Source of the DNA: CAWIMX01 sp963792785
Lineage (GTDB): Bacteria; Acidobacteriota; Vicinamibacteria; Vicinamibacterales; CAVVIG01
Assembly: GCA_963792785.1 (NCBI GenBank)
Contig: CAWBXO010000001.1
Coordinates: 1,984,001 to 2,048,000 of the forward strand
Direction: 5' to 3'
Length of the DNA: 64,000 nt
Part shown: positions 42,838-51,432 of the stretch, piece after piece
Layout of the letters: the number at the start of each line of letters is the position of its first letter
Position numbering within the stretch: the first letter of the stretch is position 1
The notes under the pieces: generated by a model
Told to the model about the DNA's origin: nothing
What the model saw: only the letters and a program-made list of their open reading frames with translations
The model's database searches: none
Position numbers and translations under genes: made by a program

Positions 42838-44290
42838 CGTCCACCCGTACGCGGTTCTTGCCGTCGGCTTTCGCCTGATAGAGGCACCTGTCGGCCCGGC
42901 CGAACAGATCCTGCGCCGTGTCGCCCTCGCGCATGACCGCGCCGCCCACGCTCATCGACAGCGCGCGCGTCAGCCGTGGGCCGTCGCGCTGGCCGTCGTG
43001 TTCCGCGAGCAGGCGGCCGATCCGCTCCGCGCACGCGGCGGCGCTCGCGGTGTCGGCGCCGGGCATCAGCACGGCGAATTCGTCGCCGCCGTAGCGCGCG
43101 CACACGTCGAACACGCGGACGGCCGCGCGCATCGTCCGACCTACGGCGCGCAGCACCTCGTCGCCCGTGAGGTGGCCGTGCGAGTCGTTGATGAACTTGA
43201 AATCGTCGATGTCGGCGACGAGGAGCGCCAGGCCCGCCTTGCCGCGCCGGGCGCGCTCGAGTTCCTGGTGCATCCTGACGTCGAGGGCCTGGCGATTGAG
43301 CAGGCCGGTGAGGGAATCCACGGTGGCGGCGTACGCCAGTTGGTGCACCTCGACGTCGTATCGAGCCGCGACGATGGCCAGCCCGGCGATGAGCGCGGCG
43401 GTGCGCAGCACGAACCGGTCGCCGCGGTCGAACGGCGTGCCGTCGCGCTTGTCCGTCGCCGCGAGCACGCCGATGCTCTCGAGCCCGGCCACCATCGGCA
43501 CGGCGCCGAACGAGAACGTGCGGTACGGCCGGTTCGCCGCCGCGCCGAAACGGCGCACGTCGCTGACGAACACCGGCCGCCGTGTCGCGTGCACGTGCCC
43601 GAGCACCCACGCGCCCGGCCGGATGGCGCGATCCTCGATCTCGGAGACCGGATAGCCGTGGGCCGCGGCGAGCAGCAGACAGTCCTGCGCCGGCTGGTGG
43701 AGCGCGATGGCGACGCGATCGGCGCCCAGCAGGTCGGCGACGTGATCGACATTGCGCTGGCAGACCGTTTCGACGTTTTCGAGGCGGCTGACATGGCGCG
43801 CCATCGCGTAGGCCTTCACGGACGCGGCGTCCATGCGCCGCCGGGCGTGCCGCTCGCGAACCGACATGAGCGCGTACGAGACCAGCTGTGCCCACAGCGT
43901 CAGCGCGTCGTCCGCGTCGGGCCACTCCGCGGCCAGAAAAATCGCGAGCCGCGGCGCCTCGTGGCCCCGCGGCGGGCAGACGATGGTCCACGCCGTCCCG
44001 CCCAGCTGCTGCCGCTGCGGCCGCGCGGCGCCGCGCAGCGCGAGCACCTCGAGCGCCAACCGCGCCTCGCGGATCGGGAGCACGGCGGCGCCGTCCAGCG
44101 CCTCGGCGGACAGACGCCAGCCGCGGTCGAGATCCTCGAAGGCGCAGGCGGGCACGCGCAGCACGCGGGCAACGCCGGCGACCAGCGTCTCGAGCGCCGC
44201 TTGCGGATCCGGCCTCTGAGCGGCAGCGTCGGCGATCCGGGCGAGGTCGAGCGCCGATGCCTGCGGTGATCCAATGGCGGGGGATGGCAT
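42821..44290 (-). CDS. Diguanylate cyclase with GAF domains
   Basis: A 489-aa soluble cyclase. The N-terminus (about 20-130) and a second GAF (VSRLENVETVCQRNVDHVADLLG onward, about 170-320) act as sensors. The GGDEF domain (about 325-485) is complete: DSLTGLLNRQALDV, VADIDDFKFINDSHGHLTGDEVLR, RYGGDEFAVLMPG, and the end motif KADGKNRVR. No RxxD inhibitory site is visible at the usual place. It is followed by the REC/degenerate GGDEF gene with a 17-nt overlap. Confidence 0.88.
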   Translation of the reverse strand: MPSPAIGSPQASALDLARIADAAAQRPDPQAALETLVAGVARVLRVPACAFEDLDRGWRLSAEALDGAAVLPIREARLALEVLALRGAARPQRQQLGGTAWTIVCPPRGHEAPRLAIFLAAEWPDADDALTLWAQLVSYALMSVRERHARRRMDAASVKAYAMARHVSRLENVETVCQRNVDHVADLLGADRVAIALHQPAQDCLLLAAAHGYPVSEIEDRAIRPGAWVLGHVHATRRPVFVSDVRRFGAAANRPYRTFSFGAVPMVAGLESIGVLAATDKRDGTPFDRGDRFVLRTAALIAGLAIVAARYDVEVHQLAYAATVDSLTGLLNRQALDVRMHQELERARRGKAGLALLVADIDDFKFINDSHGHLTGDEVLRAVGRTMRAAVRVFDVCARYGGDEFAVLMPGADTASAAACAERIGRLLAEHDGQRDGPRLTRALSMSVGGAVMREGDTAQDLFGRADRCLYQAKADGKNRVRVDGGDPR

Positions 44291-44385
44291 GAGCCGACCT
44301 GCGCATTATTGCAGGGATTGACGTGCGGTTGAATCGGTTGAGCCTGAGACCGGGAAACGACAGATCTGTCAGCGGGTGCGAAAGT

Positions 44386-44475
44386 TGGCGGAGAGAGAGG
44401 GATTCGAACCCTCGGTAGGGTTTCCCCTACACACGCTTTCCAAGCGTGCTCCTTCAACCACTCGGACATCTCTCC
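44386..44475 (-). tRNA. tRNA-Ser (anticodon GGA)
   Basis: On the minus strand: acceptor GGAGAGA (44469-44475) pairs with TCTCTCC (44390-44396). The D region (TGTCCGAGTGGTT), an anticodon stem with loop CTTGGAAAG, a long variable arm (GTAGGG/CCCTAC) and the T loop GGTTCGAATCC are all present. The long variable arm is type II, as in serine tRNAs. The 3' CCA is encoded (44386-44388). The anticodon GGA reads UCC and UCU. Confidence 0.97.
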
Positions 44476-44533
44476 GTTCGAATGGAATCAATAGCTTACC
44501 GTGAGGCGTGCTGACGCGTCCATCGCCGAAGCC

Positions 44534-46397
44534 TCAGAGATCGTGAATCACGGCGGGCGGAACGGCGGCCCGCAAGGCGTTCAGCACCGCCAGAACGTCG
44601 ATGACTTCCTGGGTGATGGCGCCGCCCACCGGGCTCAAATGGCCCGTGGCGGCGAAGGCCATGCCGATGACGCTCAGCGCCATGCCGCCCACGGCGCTCT
44701 GGAGCGCGATGGTTCGCATGCGGCGGCTGATGTGCATGAACTCGTCGACCTTCTCCAGGGAGTTGTCCATGACCACGACGCCCGCCGCTTCGGCGGTCAC
44801 GTCGCTGTTCTGCCCGATCGCCATCCCGACCGTGGCGGCCAGCATGGCCGGGGCATCGTTGATGCCGTCCCCCACGTACAACGTCTTGGCGGCGGCGGTT
44901 TCCGAGCGGACGATGGCGAGCTTTTCCTCCGGACTCTTCTGCGCGTAAATGTCCGTGATGCCGATCTGCTCGCCGAGGTAGCGCACCTCCGACTCGCGAT
45001 CGCCCGAGACGATCATCACCTTCTTGAACTGGTGCTTCGGGCCCAGATGCTTCACGAAGGAGCGGCTCTCCGCTCGAGGCGCGTCGCGAAAGCGCAAGGC
45101 CGCCGCGTAGCGCCCGTCGATCACCACGACGCATTCGAGTCCCCCGGCGAGCGGCGGGAGTTGATCGGCGCCGGGAATATGCTGCGCCATCAGCGTCTTC
45201 CGGCTGGTGACCTGCACCCCATGGCCCGCCACTGTTCCACGCAGCCCCTGCCCGGGCGGTTCACTCACCTCGGTGGCTTCCGGAATCTGCATCCCCGCCT
45301 TCGTCGCCGACGCCACGATGGCGCGCGCGAGCGGATGTTTCGAGTAGCGTTCCAGGCTCGCCACGAGTGTCAGCACGTCCGGCTGGGCGAAGCCCGGCGC
45401 GATCAGTTGTTCGGTCAGCGCCGGCTCGCCGTAGGTCAGCGTCCCGGTCTTGTCGAAAATGGCCGTGCGACACTCCGCGATCTGCTCGAGCACGACGGGA
45501 CTCTTGACGATGATCGCGCGGCGGGCGCACAGGGAAATGGAGCCGATGATCGCGATCGGGATGGCGATGAGGAGCGGGCACGGCGTGGCGATGACCATGA
45601 CCGCGAGGAAGCGAATCGGGTCTCCGGTGACGACCCACGCGGCCACGGCGACCGTCAGCGCGACCGGCGTGTAGATGGCGCCCAGGCGATCCCCGAGCCG
45701 GCGCAGCGTCGGCCGGCTGGCCTCGGACTCGCGCATGACGTTCATGATCTTCGCGTAGCGCGAGTCGGCCGCGCGCTGGGTGGTGCGAATCGTCAGGGCG
45801 GACTCGCCGTTGATCGCGCCCGAGAGCACGGTCGATCCGCGCGTCTTGGTGATCTGGAACGGCTCGCCCGTCAGGTAGGACTCGTCCATCACGCCGTGGC
45901 CGTCGATCACCGTGCCGTCCACCGGGCAGATATCGTGCGGGTAGATCACGAGGGTGTCGCCGATGGCCACGTCCTGCAGCCCGACGTCCACGATCTCGGC
46001 GTCCCGCTTCCGATGGGCCACCGACGGCATCCGCTTGGCCAGCGCGGCCAGCACCGAGGAGGCGCTGCGTAACGCGTAGCTCTCCAGCGCGTCACCGCCC
46101 GCGAGCATCAGCACGATGATGGAGCCCGCCAGGTACTCGCCCAGCAGGACCGACGCGATGATCGAAATGCCGCCGAGCAGATCCGAACCGAATTCCCGCT
46201 TCAGGAGCTTCCCGAGCAGGTCATAAAGGAGAGGCACGCCGCCGACCGCGAGCGTGACCAGCAACGGAATCTGGTAGCTGGCCGGACTGGCACGGAAGCC
46301 GAACCGAAGCACGAGGTGGACGCACGATGGCCGCGACAGAGAGCGCCGCGATGAGCGTGGTCTTGCGGCGCCACGGAGGCGACGACGTCTCGGTCAC
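44534..46397 (-). CDS. P1B-type heavy-metal ATPase with TPC motif (frameshifted)
   Basis: With one extra base removed near 46322, this is a 620-aa P-type ATPase. The GTG start (46397) overlaps the stop of the redox gene (GTGA). The core has the TGE loop (SYLTGEPFQITK), the membrane metal motif ATPCPLLIAIP (Thr-Pro-Cys instead of CPC), the phosphorylated Asp in FDKTGTLTYG, and the hinge GDGINDAPAM. No N-terminal metal-binding domain is present, unlike many CopA/ZntA pumps. Export of a soft metal is likely, but TPC-type substrates are poorly defined. Confidence 0.85.
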
Positions 46398-46627
46398 CCG
46401 AGCCACCCCTCGACCTTCGATCGGCTCGGGACACCACCGGCGTGCACGACCTGCCCCTCGATCACGACGCCGGGCGTCGACATGATGCCGTAGCGCATGA
46501 TGTCCTGGATGTCCTCCACCTTCTCGACGAGGATCTCCACGCCCTTGTCGTGCGCGACCGCCTCGATCAGCTTGATCGTGTTCTTGCAGTTGGCGCAGCC
46601 GGTGCCGAGCACCTTGATGTTCGTCAT
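46394..46627 (-). CDS. Small thioredoxin-like redox protein (CxxC)
   Basis: A 77-aa protein of the thioredoxin_3/MTH895 type: IKVLGTGCANCKNTIKLIEAV carries the CxxC site, IMRYGIMSTPGVVIEGQVVHAGG the cis-Pro loop. These mini-thioredoxins are often next to permeases of the same type as the gene upstream, where they may hand over electrons or metal. Its ATG is 20 nt after the permease stop. Confidence 0.88.
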   Translation of the reverse strand: MTNIKVLGTGCANCKNTIKLIEAVAHDKGVEILVEKVEDIQDIMRYGIMSTPGVVIEGQVVHAGGVPSRSKVEGWLG

Positions 46628-46647
46628 CACGTGTTCCTTCCCTGAGA

Positions 46648-47686
46648 TTACAGCACCGCGTTGAAGACGTACCCGACGAGCAGGATCCCGGCGGCGACCA
46701 CGGCCATGAACGTCGCGATCAGGCGCACCTTGAGGACCTTGCGCAGGATCACCATTTCGGGCAGCGACAACGCGATGACACTCATCATGAAGGCGAGCAC
46801 CGTACCGAGGGCGGCGCCCTTGGCGAGGAGGGCCTGCACGATGGGAATCACCCCGGCCGCGTTCGTGTACATGGGCACGCCGACGAGGACGGCCAGCGGC
46901 ACGCTCCACCAGGCGTCCCTGCCCATGACGGAGGCCATGAACGCCTCGGGCACGTAGCCATGAATCACCGCGCCGATCGCGATGCCGGCCAAAATGTACG
47001 GCCACACCTTGCCGACGATCTCGTGCACGGCGGCAAACCCCGCCTCGACGCGATCTGACAGCGTGAGGCGAAGGGCGTCCGCGCGAGCGACGATGCGCGG
47101 CATGTCGCGCACCCAGTCTTCCAGATACGCCTCCATCTTCAGCCCGCCCGATGACCCAGCCGGCCACGATCGCGACCGACAGCCCGAGGCCGAGGTAGAG
47201 CACGGCGATGCGCCAGCCGAAGAGTCCGAACAGCAGCGTCAGCGCCACCTCGTTCACCATCGGCGCCGCGATCAGGAACGAGAACGTCACGCCGAGCGGG
47301 ACCCCGGCCTGGACGAAGCCGATGAACAGCGGCACCGCCGAACACGAGCAGAACGGCGTGACGACGCCGAGGCTCGCGGCCATGACGTTGGCGACGCCCT
47401 CGGTGCGTCCCGCCAGCAGCACCCTCGTGCGCTCGGGAGTAAAGGCGGAGTTCACCATGCCCATGACGAACACGATCCCCGTCAGCAGGAGCAGAACCTT
47501 GGGCGTGTCGAAGAGGAAGAACTGCAGCGCGCCGCCCAGATGGCTCTCGCGATCCACCGGCAGGACTGCGACCAGCGCTTCGGATGCCGGCGCCAGGAGC
47601 CAGTAGAGCGCGACCCACGAGACGACAGCCATCGCCAGGAATTCCCTGGGATGGGCATCGGGCCACTTGCGCGTCACCGCGATCAC
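46648..47686 (-). CDS. ArsP_1/SO_0444-type permease (frameshifted)
   Basis: With one extra G removed near 47142-47148, a 345-aa permease with about eight helices results. The core TPFCSCSAVPLFIGFVQAG and FSFLIAAPMVNEVALTLL is the signature of the permease family PF03773, where conserved cysteines line the pore. The second half repeats the pattern (GVPMYTNAAGVIPIVQALL). Relatives move arsenicals, copper or zinc. The GTG start has a GAAGGA site. It leads the permease-redox-ATPase operon. Confidence 0.82.
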
Positions 47687-47699
47687 GTCATTCCTTCGT

Positions 47700-47798
47700 T
47701 TTTGCCGGCAAAATGCTGGTCAGGACCACGCTAGCGCGGATCCGATCCCCAGGGTGTTCAGAATTGACCAGACCGTCGCCCGTCGAACCGCTAGCGTG
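47700..47798. promoter_or_regulatory. Divergent control region with palindromes
   Basis: Between the permease operon (minus) and the alcohol dehydrogenase (plus). TTTTGCCGGCAAAA (47700-47713) is a perfect 14-bp palindrome 14 nt from the permease start. CACGCTAGCG (47727-47736) and its exact inverse CGCTAGCGTG (47789-47798) are separated by 52 bp. All three look like regulator sites and could bridge both promoters. No TTGAT-N4-ATCAA Fnr box was seen. Confidence 0.5.
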
Positions 47799-47832
47799 AA
47801 GCCATCTGCTTCTTTACTTTAAGGAGAACGTC

Positions 47833-48939
47833 ATGCCTGTAGTCACCGAACCCGTGTCTCCACAAGCCACGCGCGACGCCACAGGCCGCATGATGGCGCT
47901 GGTCTATCACGGTCCGGACAAGCGCGCCTGGGAAGACGCGCCACGCCCGGCGATCCAGCACGCGACCGACGCCATCGTCCGGATCACGACCTCCACCATC
48001 TGCGGCACCGACCTGCACATCCTCAAGGGCGACGTGCCGAGCGTGACGCCGGGCCGGATTCTCGGGCACGAGGGCATCGGCGTCGTGACCGAGGTGGGAT
48101 CGGCGGTCACGGCCGTTCATCCGGGCGACCGGGTGATCATCTCGTGTGTCACGGCCTGCGGAAAGTGTGACTACTGTCGAAAAGGCATGTACTCGCATTG
48201 CCGCGACGGGGGCTGGATCCTCGGCAACACCATCGACGGCACGCAGGCGGAACTGGTGCGCATCCCGCATGCCGACATGAGTCTCTACCACTTTCCCGCC
48301 GGCGGCGATGAAGAGGCGCTCGTCATGCTCAGCGACATCCTGCCGACCGGCTTCGAGTGCGGCGTGCTGAACGGCCAGGTGAAGCCCGGAGACACGGTCG
48401 CCATCGTGGGCGCCGGTCCGATCGGTCTCGCCGTCCTGCTGACGGCGCAGTTCTATTCGCCAGCGGCTATCCTGATGATCGATCTCGACGACAATCGACT
48501 GCGCGTGGCGAAAGACTTCGGCGCGACGACCCTGATCAACAGCAAGGATGGCAAGGCGGTCGAGCGCGTGCTGGAGTTGACCGGAGGCGAGGGCGTGGAC
48601 GTGGCGGTCGAAGCCGTCGGCGTGCCCGCGACGTTCGACATCTGCCAGTCCATCCTGGCGCCCGGCGGACACCTGGCCAATGTTGGCGTCCATGGCAAGC
48701 CGGTCGAACTGCATGTCGAGAAGCTCTGGGATCGCAACATCACGCTGACCACCAGACTCGTCGATACGGTGACGACGCCGATGCTGCTGAAGGTGGTCGC
48801 CTCGGGCCGGTTACAGCCGAACAAGCTGGTGACCCACCGCTTCGCGCTCGATGACGTGATGAAAGCGTACGACACGTTCGGAAACGCGGCCAAGGAGGGC
48901 GCACTCAAGGTGATCCTGAGGAACCGTCACCCGGCGTAG
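47833..48939 (+). CDS. Zinc-dependent alcohol dehydrogenase
   Basis: A 368-aa medium-chain dehydrogenase. Catalytic Zn ligands: Cys in TICGTDLHI, His/Glu in LGHEGIGVV; the structural Zn lobe CGKCDYCRKGMYSHC is intact; the Rossmann motif VAIVGAGPIGLAVL binds NAD(P). GDVPSVTPGRI and WGILGNTIDG-like loops suggest a secondary-alcohol or formaldehyde-type enzyme. AAGGAG lies 8 nt before the ATG. The gene is divergent from the metal operon and shares its control region. Confidence 0.9.
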   Translation: MPVVTEPVSPQATRDATGRMMALVYHGPDKRAWEDAPRPAIQHATDAIVRITTSTICGTDLHILKGDVPSVTPGRILGHEGIGVVTEVGSAVTAVHPGDRVIISCVTACGKCDYCRKGMYSHCRDGGWILGNTIDGTQAELVRIPHADMSLYHFPAGGDEEALVMLSDILPTGFECGVLNGQVKPGDTVAIVGAGPIGLAVLLTAQFYSPAAILMIDLDDNRLRVAKDFGATTLINSKDGKAVERVLELTGGEGVDVAVEAVGVPATFDICQSILAPGGHLANVGVHGKPVELHVEKLWDRNITLTTRLVDTVTTPMLLKVVASGRLQPNKLVTHRFALDDVMKAYDTFGNAAKEGALKVILRNRHPA

Positions 48940-48954
48940 TTCGGCGTGCGGTTC

Positions 48955-49365
48955 TTAGTTGGGGTCGAGCTTGTGCAGGTCCCGTATATCGCGGAGCGTC
49001 TTCCGCATGTCCTCCACGGCCCGCATTTGCTCGAGCGACGCGTTCAGCGCATCGGCCGTGGCGTGTACCGCATCCACCACGGCGTGCCGCGCCTCCTCCG
49101 CGGCGACGCGGGCTTCCTCGCCCGCCGTGCGCGCTGACTCGGCGGCCATCCGTGCCTCCTCGCTGGCGAGGCGCGCGGTCTCGGCGGTCCCTCGCAGCCG
49201 CTCTCGCTCCTGTCGGACGGCTTCGAGCGCCTCGCGATGGCGATCGCGGACCTCACGGGCTTCCTCCGCGAGTCGCCGGAACTGTTCCGCCTCGCTCCTG
49301 GCAGCCTCCGCGGCCCGCTCTTTCACGGGCGCACGGCCCACGTCGTCTTCACGACGTTCGTTCAT
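48955..49365 (-). CDS. Alpha-helical coiled-coil protein
   Basis: A 136-aa protein that is nearly all charged helix with alanine (AEEAREVRDRHREALEAV; ARMAAESARTAGEEARVAAEE; DALNASLEQMRAVEDM), with 7- and 11-residue periodicity. No known motif; it could be a stress or chaperone-like protein, or a kinase partner. GGAGGAG is 12 nt from the ATG. It is convergent with the dehydrogenase. Confidence 0.65.
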   Translation of the reverse strand: MNERREDDVGRAPVKERAAEAARSEAEQFRRLAEEAREVRDRHREALEAVRQERERLRGTAETARLASEEARMAAESARTAGEEARVAAEEARHAVVDAVHATADALNASLEQMRAVEDMRKTLRDIRDLHKLDPN

Positions 49366-49474
49366 GATGCGTGAACTCCTCCTTTCAAACCGTAACGCGC
49401 GACGCGTGTCTGAGGCTGTTCCGTTTGAAACACCTCATGAAGACGATAGAATCTGGTCCACGGGTCTTCGGCCT

Positions 49475-49909
49475 ATGACGAGCAATGTCTTGCGGGAGCG
49501 GGTATTCCGGCGCATGCTGGCGCGGGAGGCTGGACCGGGCGCCAGCGCGCCCGCCATTGCCGCGGCGGCCCGCCGCTTGTGCGAACACTTCGCCGAGCAC
49601 TTGACTCCCCTGATCGGCGACGCCGGCGTCCGCGCGATCTGTGCCCGCAGCCTGCACCTGGGGCAGCGGAACGTGCCGGGCGGCGCGGCGGTTCCTGCAT
49701 TCGATCAGGGTGACACGCCATTCGTACTTCTAGAGCGGTCCCTGGAGCACCAAGAGCCAGCTGCGGCCACCGAGGCTGCGGTCGCCGTACTCGCCGCGGC
49801 CGGCGAGTTACTGGCGTCATTCATCGGGGAGGGCTTGACGGCCCGTCTCCTGCGCGAAACGTGGCCCGACGATTTCGCTGGCGACACCACCGAGGAGACC
49901 ACCACATGA
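49475..49909 (+). CDS. Helical protein coupled to KaiC-like ATPase
   Basis: A 144-aa, probably all-helical protein: AAAARRLCEHFAEHLTPLIGDAGVRAICARSL in the first half and AVLAAAGELLASFIGEGLTARLLRETWPDDF in the second. It has no catalytic motif. The last codons overlap the kaiC-like start (ATGA), so they are translated in a fixed ratio, which suggests a direct partner. I do not recognise it by name; proteins of this build seem to recur next to KaiC/RAD55 ATPases. Confidence 0.6.
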   Translation: MTSNVLRERVFRRMLAREAGPGASAPAIAAAARRLCEHFAEHLTPLIGDAGVRAICARSLHLGQRNVPGGAAVPAFDQGDTPFVLLERSLEHQEPAAATEAAVAVLAAAGELLASFIGEGLTARLLRETWPDDFAGDTTEETTT

Positions 49910-51429
49910 GCGACAAGGTCCCGATTCGGCGCTTGCCGACGGGCGTCCCTGGACTCGATGACATCCTGGGCGGCGGCGTGCCCGAGTTCTCGTTCAATGT
50001 GATTGCCGGCACGCCGGGCGCCGGTAAGACAACGCTGGTGCAGCAGATCATGTTCGCGCTGGCGGGTGCCGATCGACCCGCGCTCTTCTTCACGGTGCTC
50101 GGCGAGCCACCGCTCAAGATGCTCCGCTATCAACAGCAATTCGAGTTCTTCGATCTGACGAAGGTCAATGCGTCGGTGCGGTTCCTCAACCTGGCGAAGG
50201 AGGCGCTCGACGGCGGACTCGACGCCGTGTTGAAGCGTATCGTCCAGGAGGTGGAGGCGACCTCCCCCGCCGTCGTGGTCGTCGACTCCTTTCGATCGGT
50301 GATACAGGCGGCCAAACGGCAGGCGACGGGACTCGACGTGCAGCACTTCGTCCAGGAGCTGGGCATGCGGTTGACCGGCTGGCAGGCGACGACCTTTCTG
50401 GTCGGCGAGTTTCAGCTGGCCGAGACCGAGAACCATCCGATCTTTACGGTCGCGGACGGCCTCGTGTGGCTGCACCAGAGCCTCGAACGCAATTCGATGG
50501 TGCGGAAGGTGCAGGTCATGAAGGTGCGAGGGCAGGCGCCCATCCTCGGCCTGCATACCTTTCGCATCACCGACCGCGGCATTCAGGTGTTCCCACGACG
50601 GATCGCCCGGGCGCCCGAGCCGCCACCGGCCGGCGGCGCGGGCAAGGCCACACACCGGGCGCCGCGGCTGTCCGTGGGGGTGAGGGGCCTCGACGACATG
50701 TTGGGCGGCGGCATTCCCGCCGGATACTCCGTGCTCGTCACCGGGCCGTCGGGATCGGGCAAGAGCGTCCTCGCCACCGAGTTCATTCGCGAGGGCGTCC
50801 GTCGCGGCGAACCGGGCATCCTGGCGCTGTTCGAAGAGCGCCCGAGAGAACATGCACAGATCAGCGCCGCCGGTCTCGACCAGGCCGTTCGTGATGGCCA
50901 GGTCGGCATCATCCGCACGCGCCCGCTGGATCTGTCGATCGACGAGACGCTGTACGAGTTGGCGGACGCGATTCATCGGCTCAAGGCCCGCCGCGTCGTG
51001 ATCGATTCCCTGTCCGGATTCGAGCTCGCGCTCGCTCCCACCTTCCGGGAAGACTTCCGCGAGTCGCTCTACCGCCTCGTCGCCACCTTGACCGGCATGG
51101 GCGTCACCGTGATGATGACGTCCGAATTGGAGGACAGCTACACGAATCTCCGGTTCAGTCCACACCGAACGGCCTTTCTGACCGACGCGATCATCCTGCA
51201 GCGCTATGTCGAGCTCGATGGCGAGCTCAAACGGGTGATGGCCGTCGTCAAAGTCCGTGCGAGCGCGCACGAGAAAGAGCTTCGTCTGTTTGAGATCACT
51301 GCGGATGGCATCGTCGTCGGTGAGCGGATCGGGAACTATCGAGGACTCCTCACGGGGAGCCCGGATCTGGTCCCGCCGGGCAGCCGGGTGCCACGTGGCC
51401 GGCCCGCGACCCGCCGGCCGAAGTCGTGA
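49906..51429 (+). CDS. Two-domain KaiC/RAD55-like ATPase
   Basis: A 507-aa tandem RecA-type ATPase. Domain I: GTPGAGKTTLVQQ, Walker B VVVVDSFRS. Domain II: GPSGSGKSVLATE, Walker B VVIDSLSGF. The paired catalytic glutamates are in domain II (LFEERPREHAQ) but not in domain I (VLGEPPLKM), so domain I may hydrolyse ATP poorly. The opening LPTGVPGLDDILGGGVP is classic KaiC. KaiA and KaiB are absent, so this is a clock-independent KaiC homolog, often tied to signalling. Start at 49906 by ATGA overlap; the histidine kinase begins 3 nt after the stop. Confidence 0.9.
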   Translation: MSDKVPIRRLPTGVPGLDDILGGGVPEFSFNVIAGTPGAGKTTLVQQIMFALAGADRPALFFTVLGEPPLKMLRYQQQFEFFDLTKVNASVRFLNLAKEALDGGLDAVLKRIVQEVEATSPAVVVVDSFRSVIQAAKRQATGLDVQHFVQELGMRLTGWQATTFLVGEFQLAETENHPIFTVADGLVWLHQSLERNSMVRKVQVMKVRGQAPILGLHTFRITDRGIQVFPRRIARAPEPPPAGGAGKATHRAPRLSVGVRGLDDMLGGGIPAGYSVLVTGPSGSGKSVLATEFIREGVRRGEPGILALFEERPREHAQISAAGLDQAVRDGQVGIIRTRPLDLSIDETLYELADAIHRLKARRVVIDSLSGFELALAPTFREDFRESLYRLVATLTGMGVTVMMTSELEDSYTNLRFSPHRTAFLTDAIILQRYVELDGELKRVMAVVKVRASAHEKELRLFEITADGIVVGERIGNYRGLLTGSPDLVPPGSRVPRGRPATRRPKS

Positions 51430-51432
51430 GGC

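Noticed and set aside
47687..47832. Fnr/Crp box in the divergent control region
   Set aside because: No TTGAT-N4-ATCAA or TGTGA-N6-TCACA motif could be found; only other palindromes are present.
49906..51429. Circadian clock KaiC
   Set aside because: No kaiA or kaiB in the window, and the two-domain KaiC family is widespread in non-clock bacteria.
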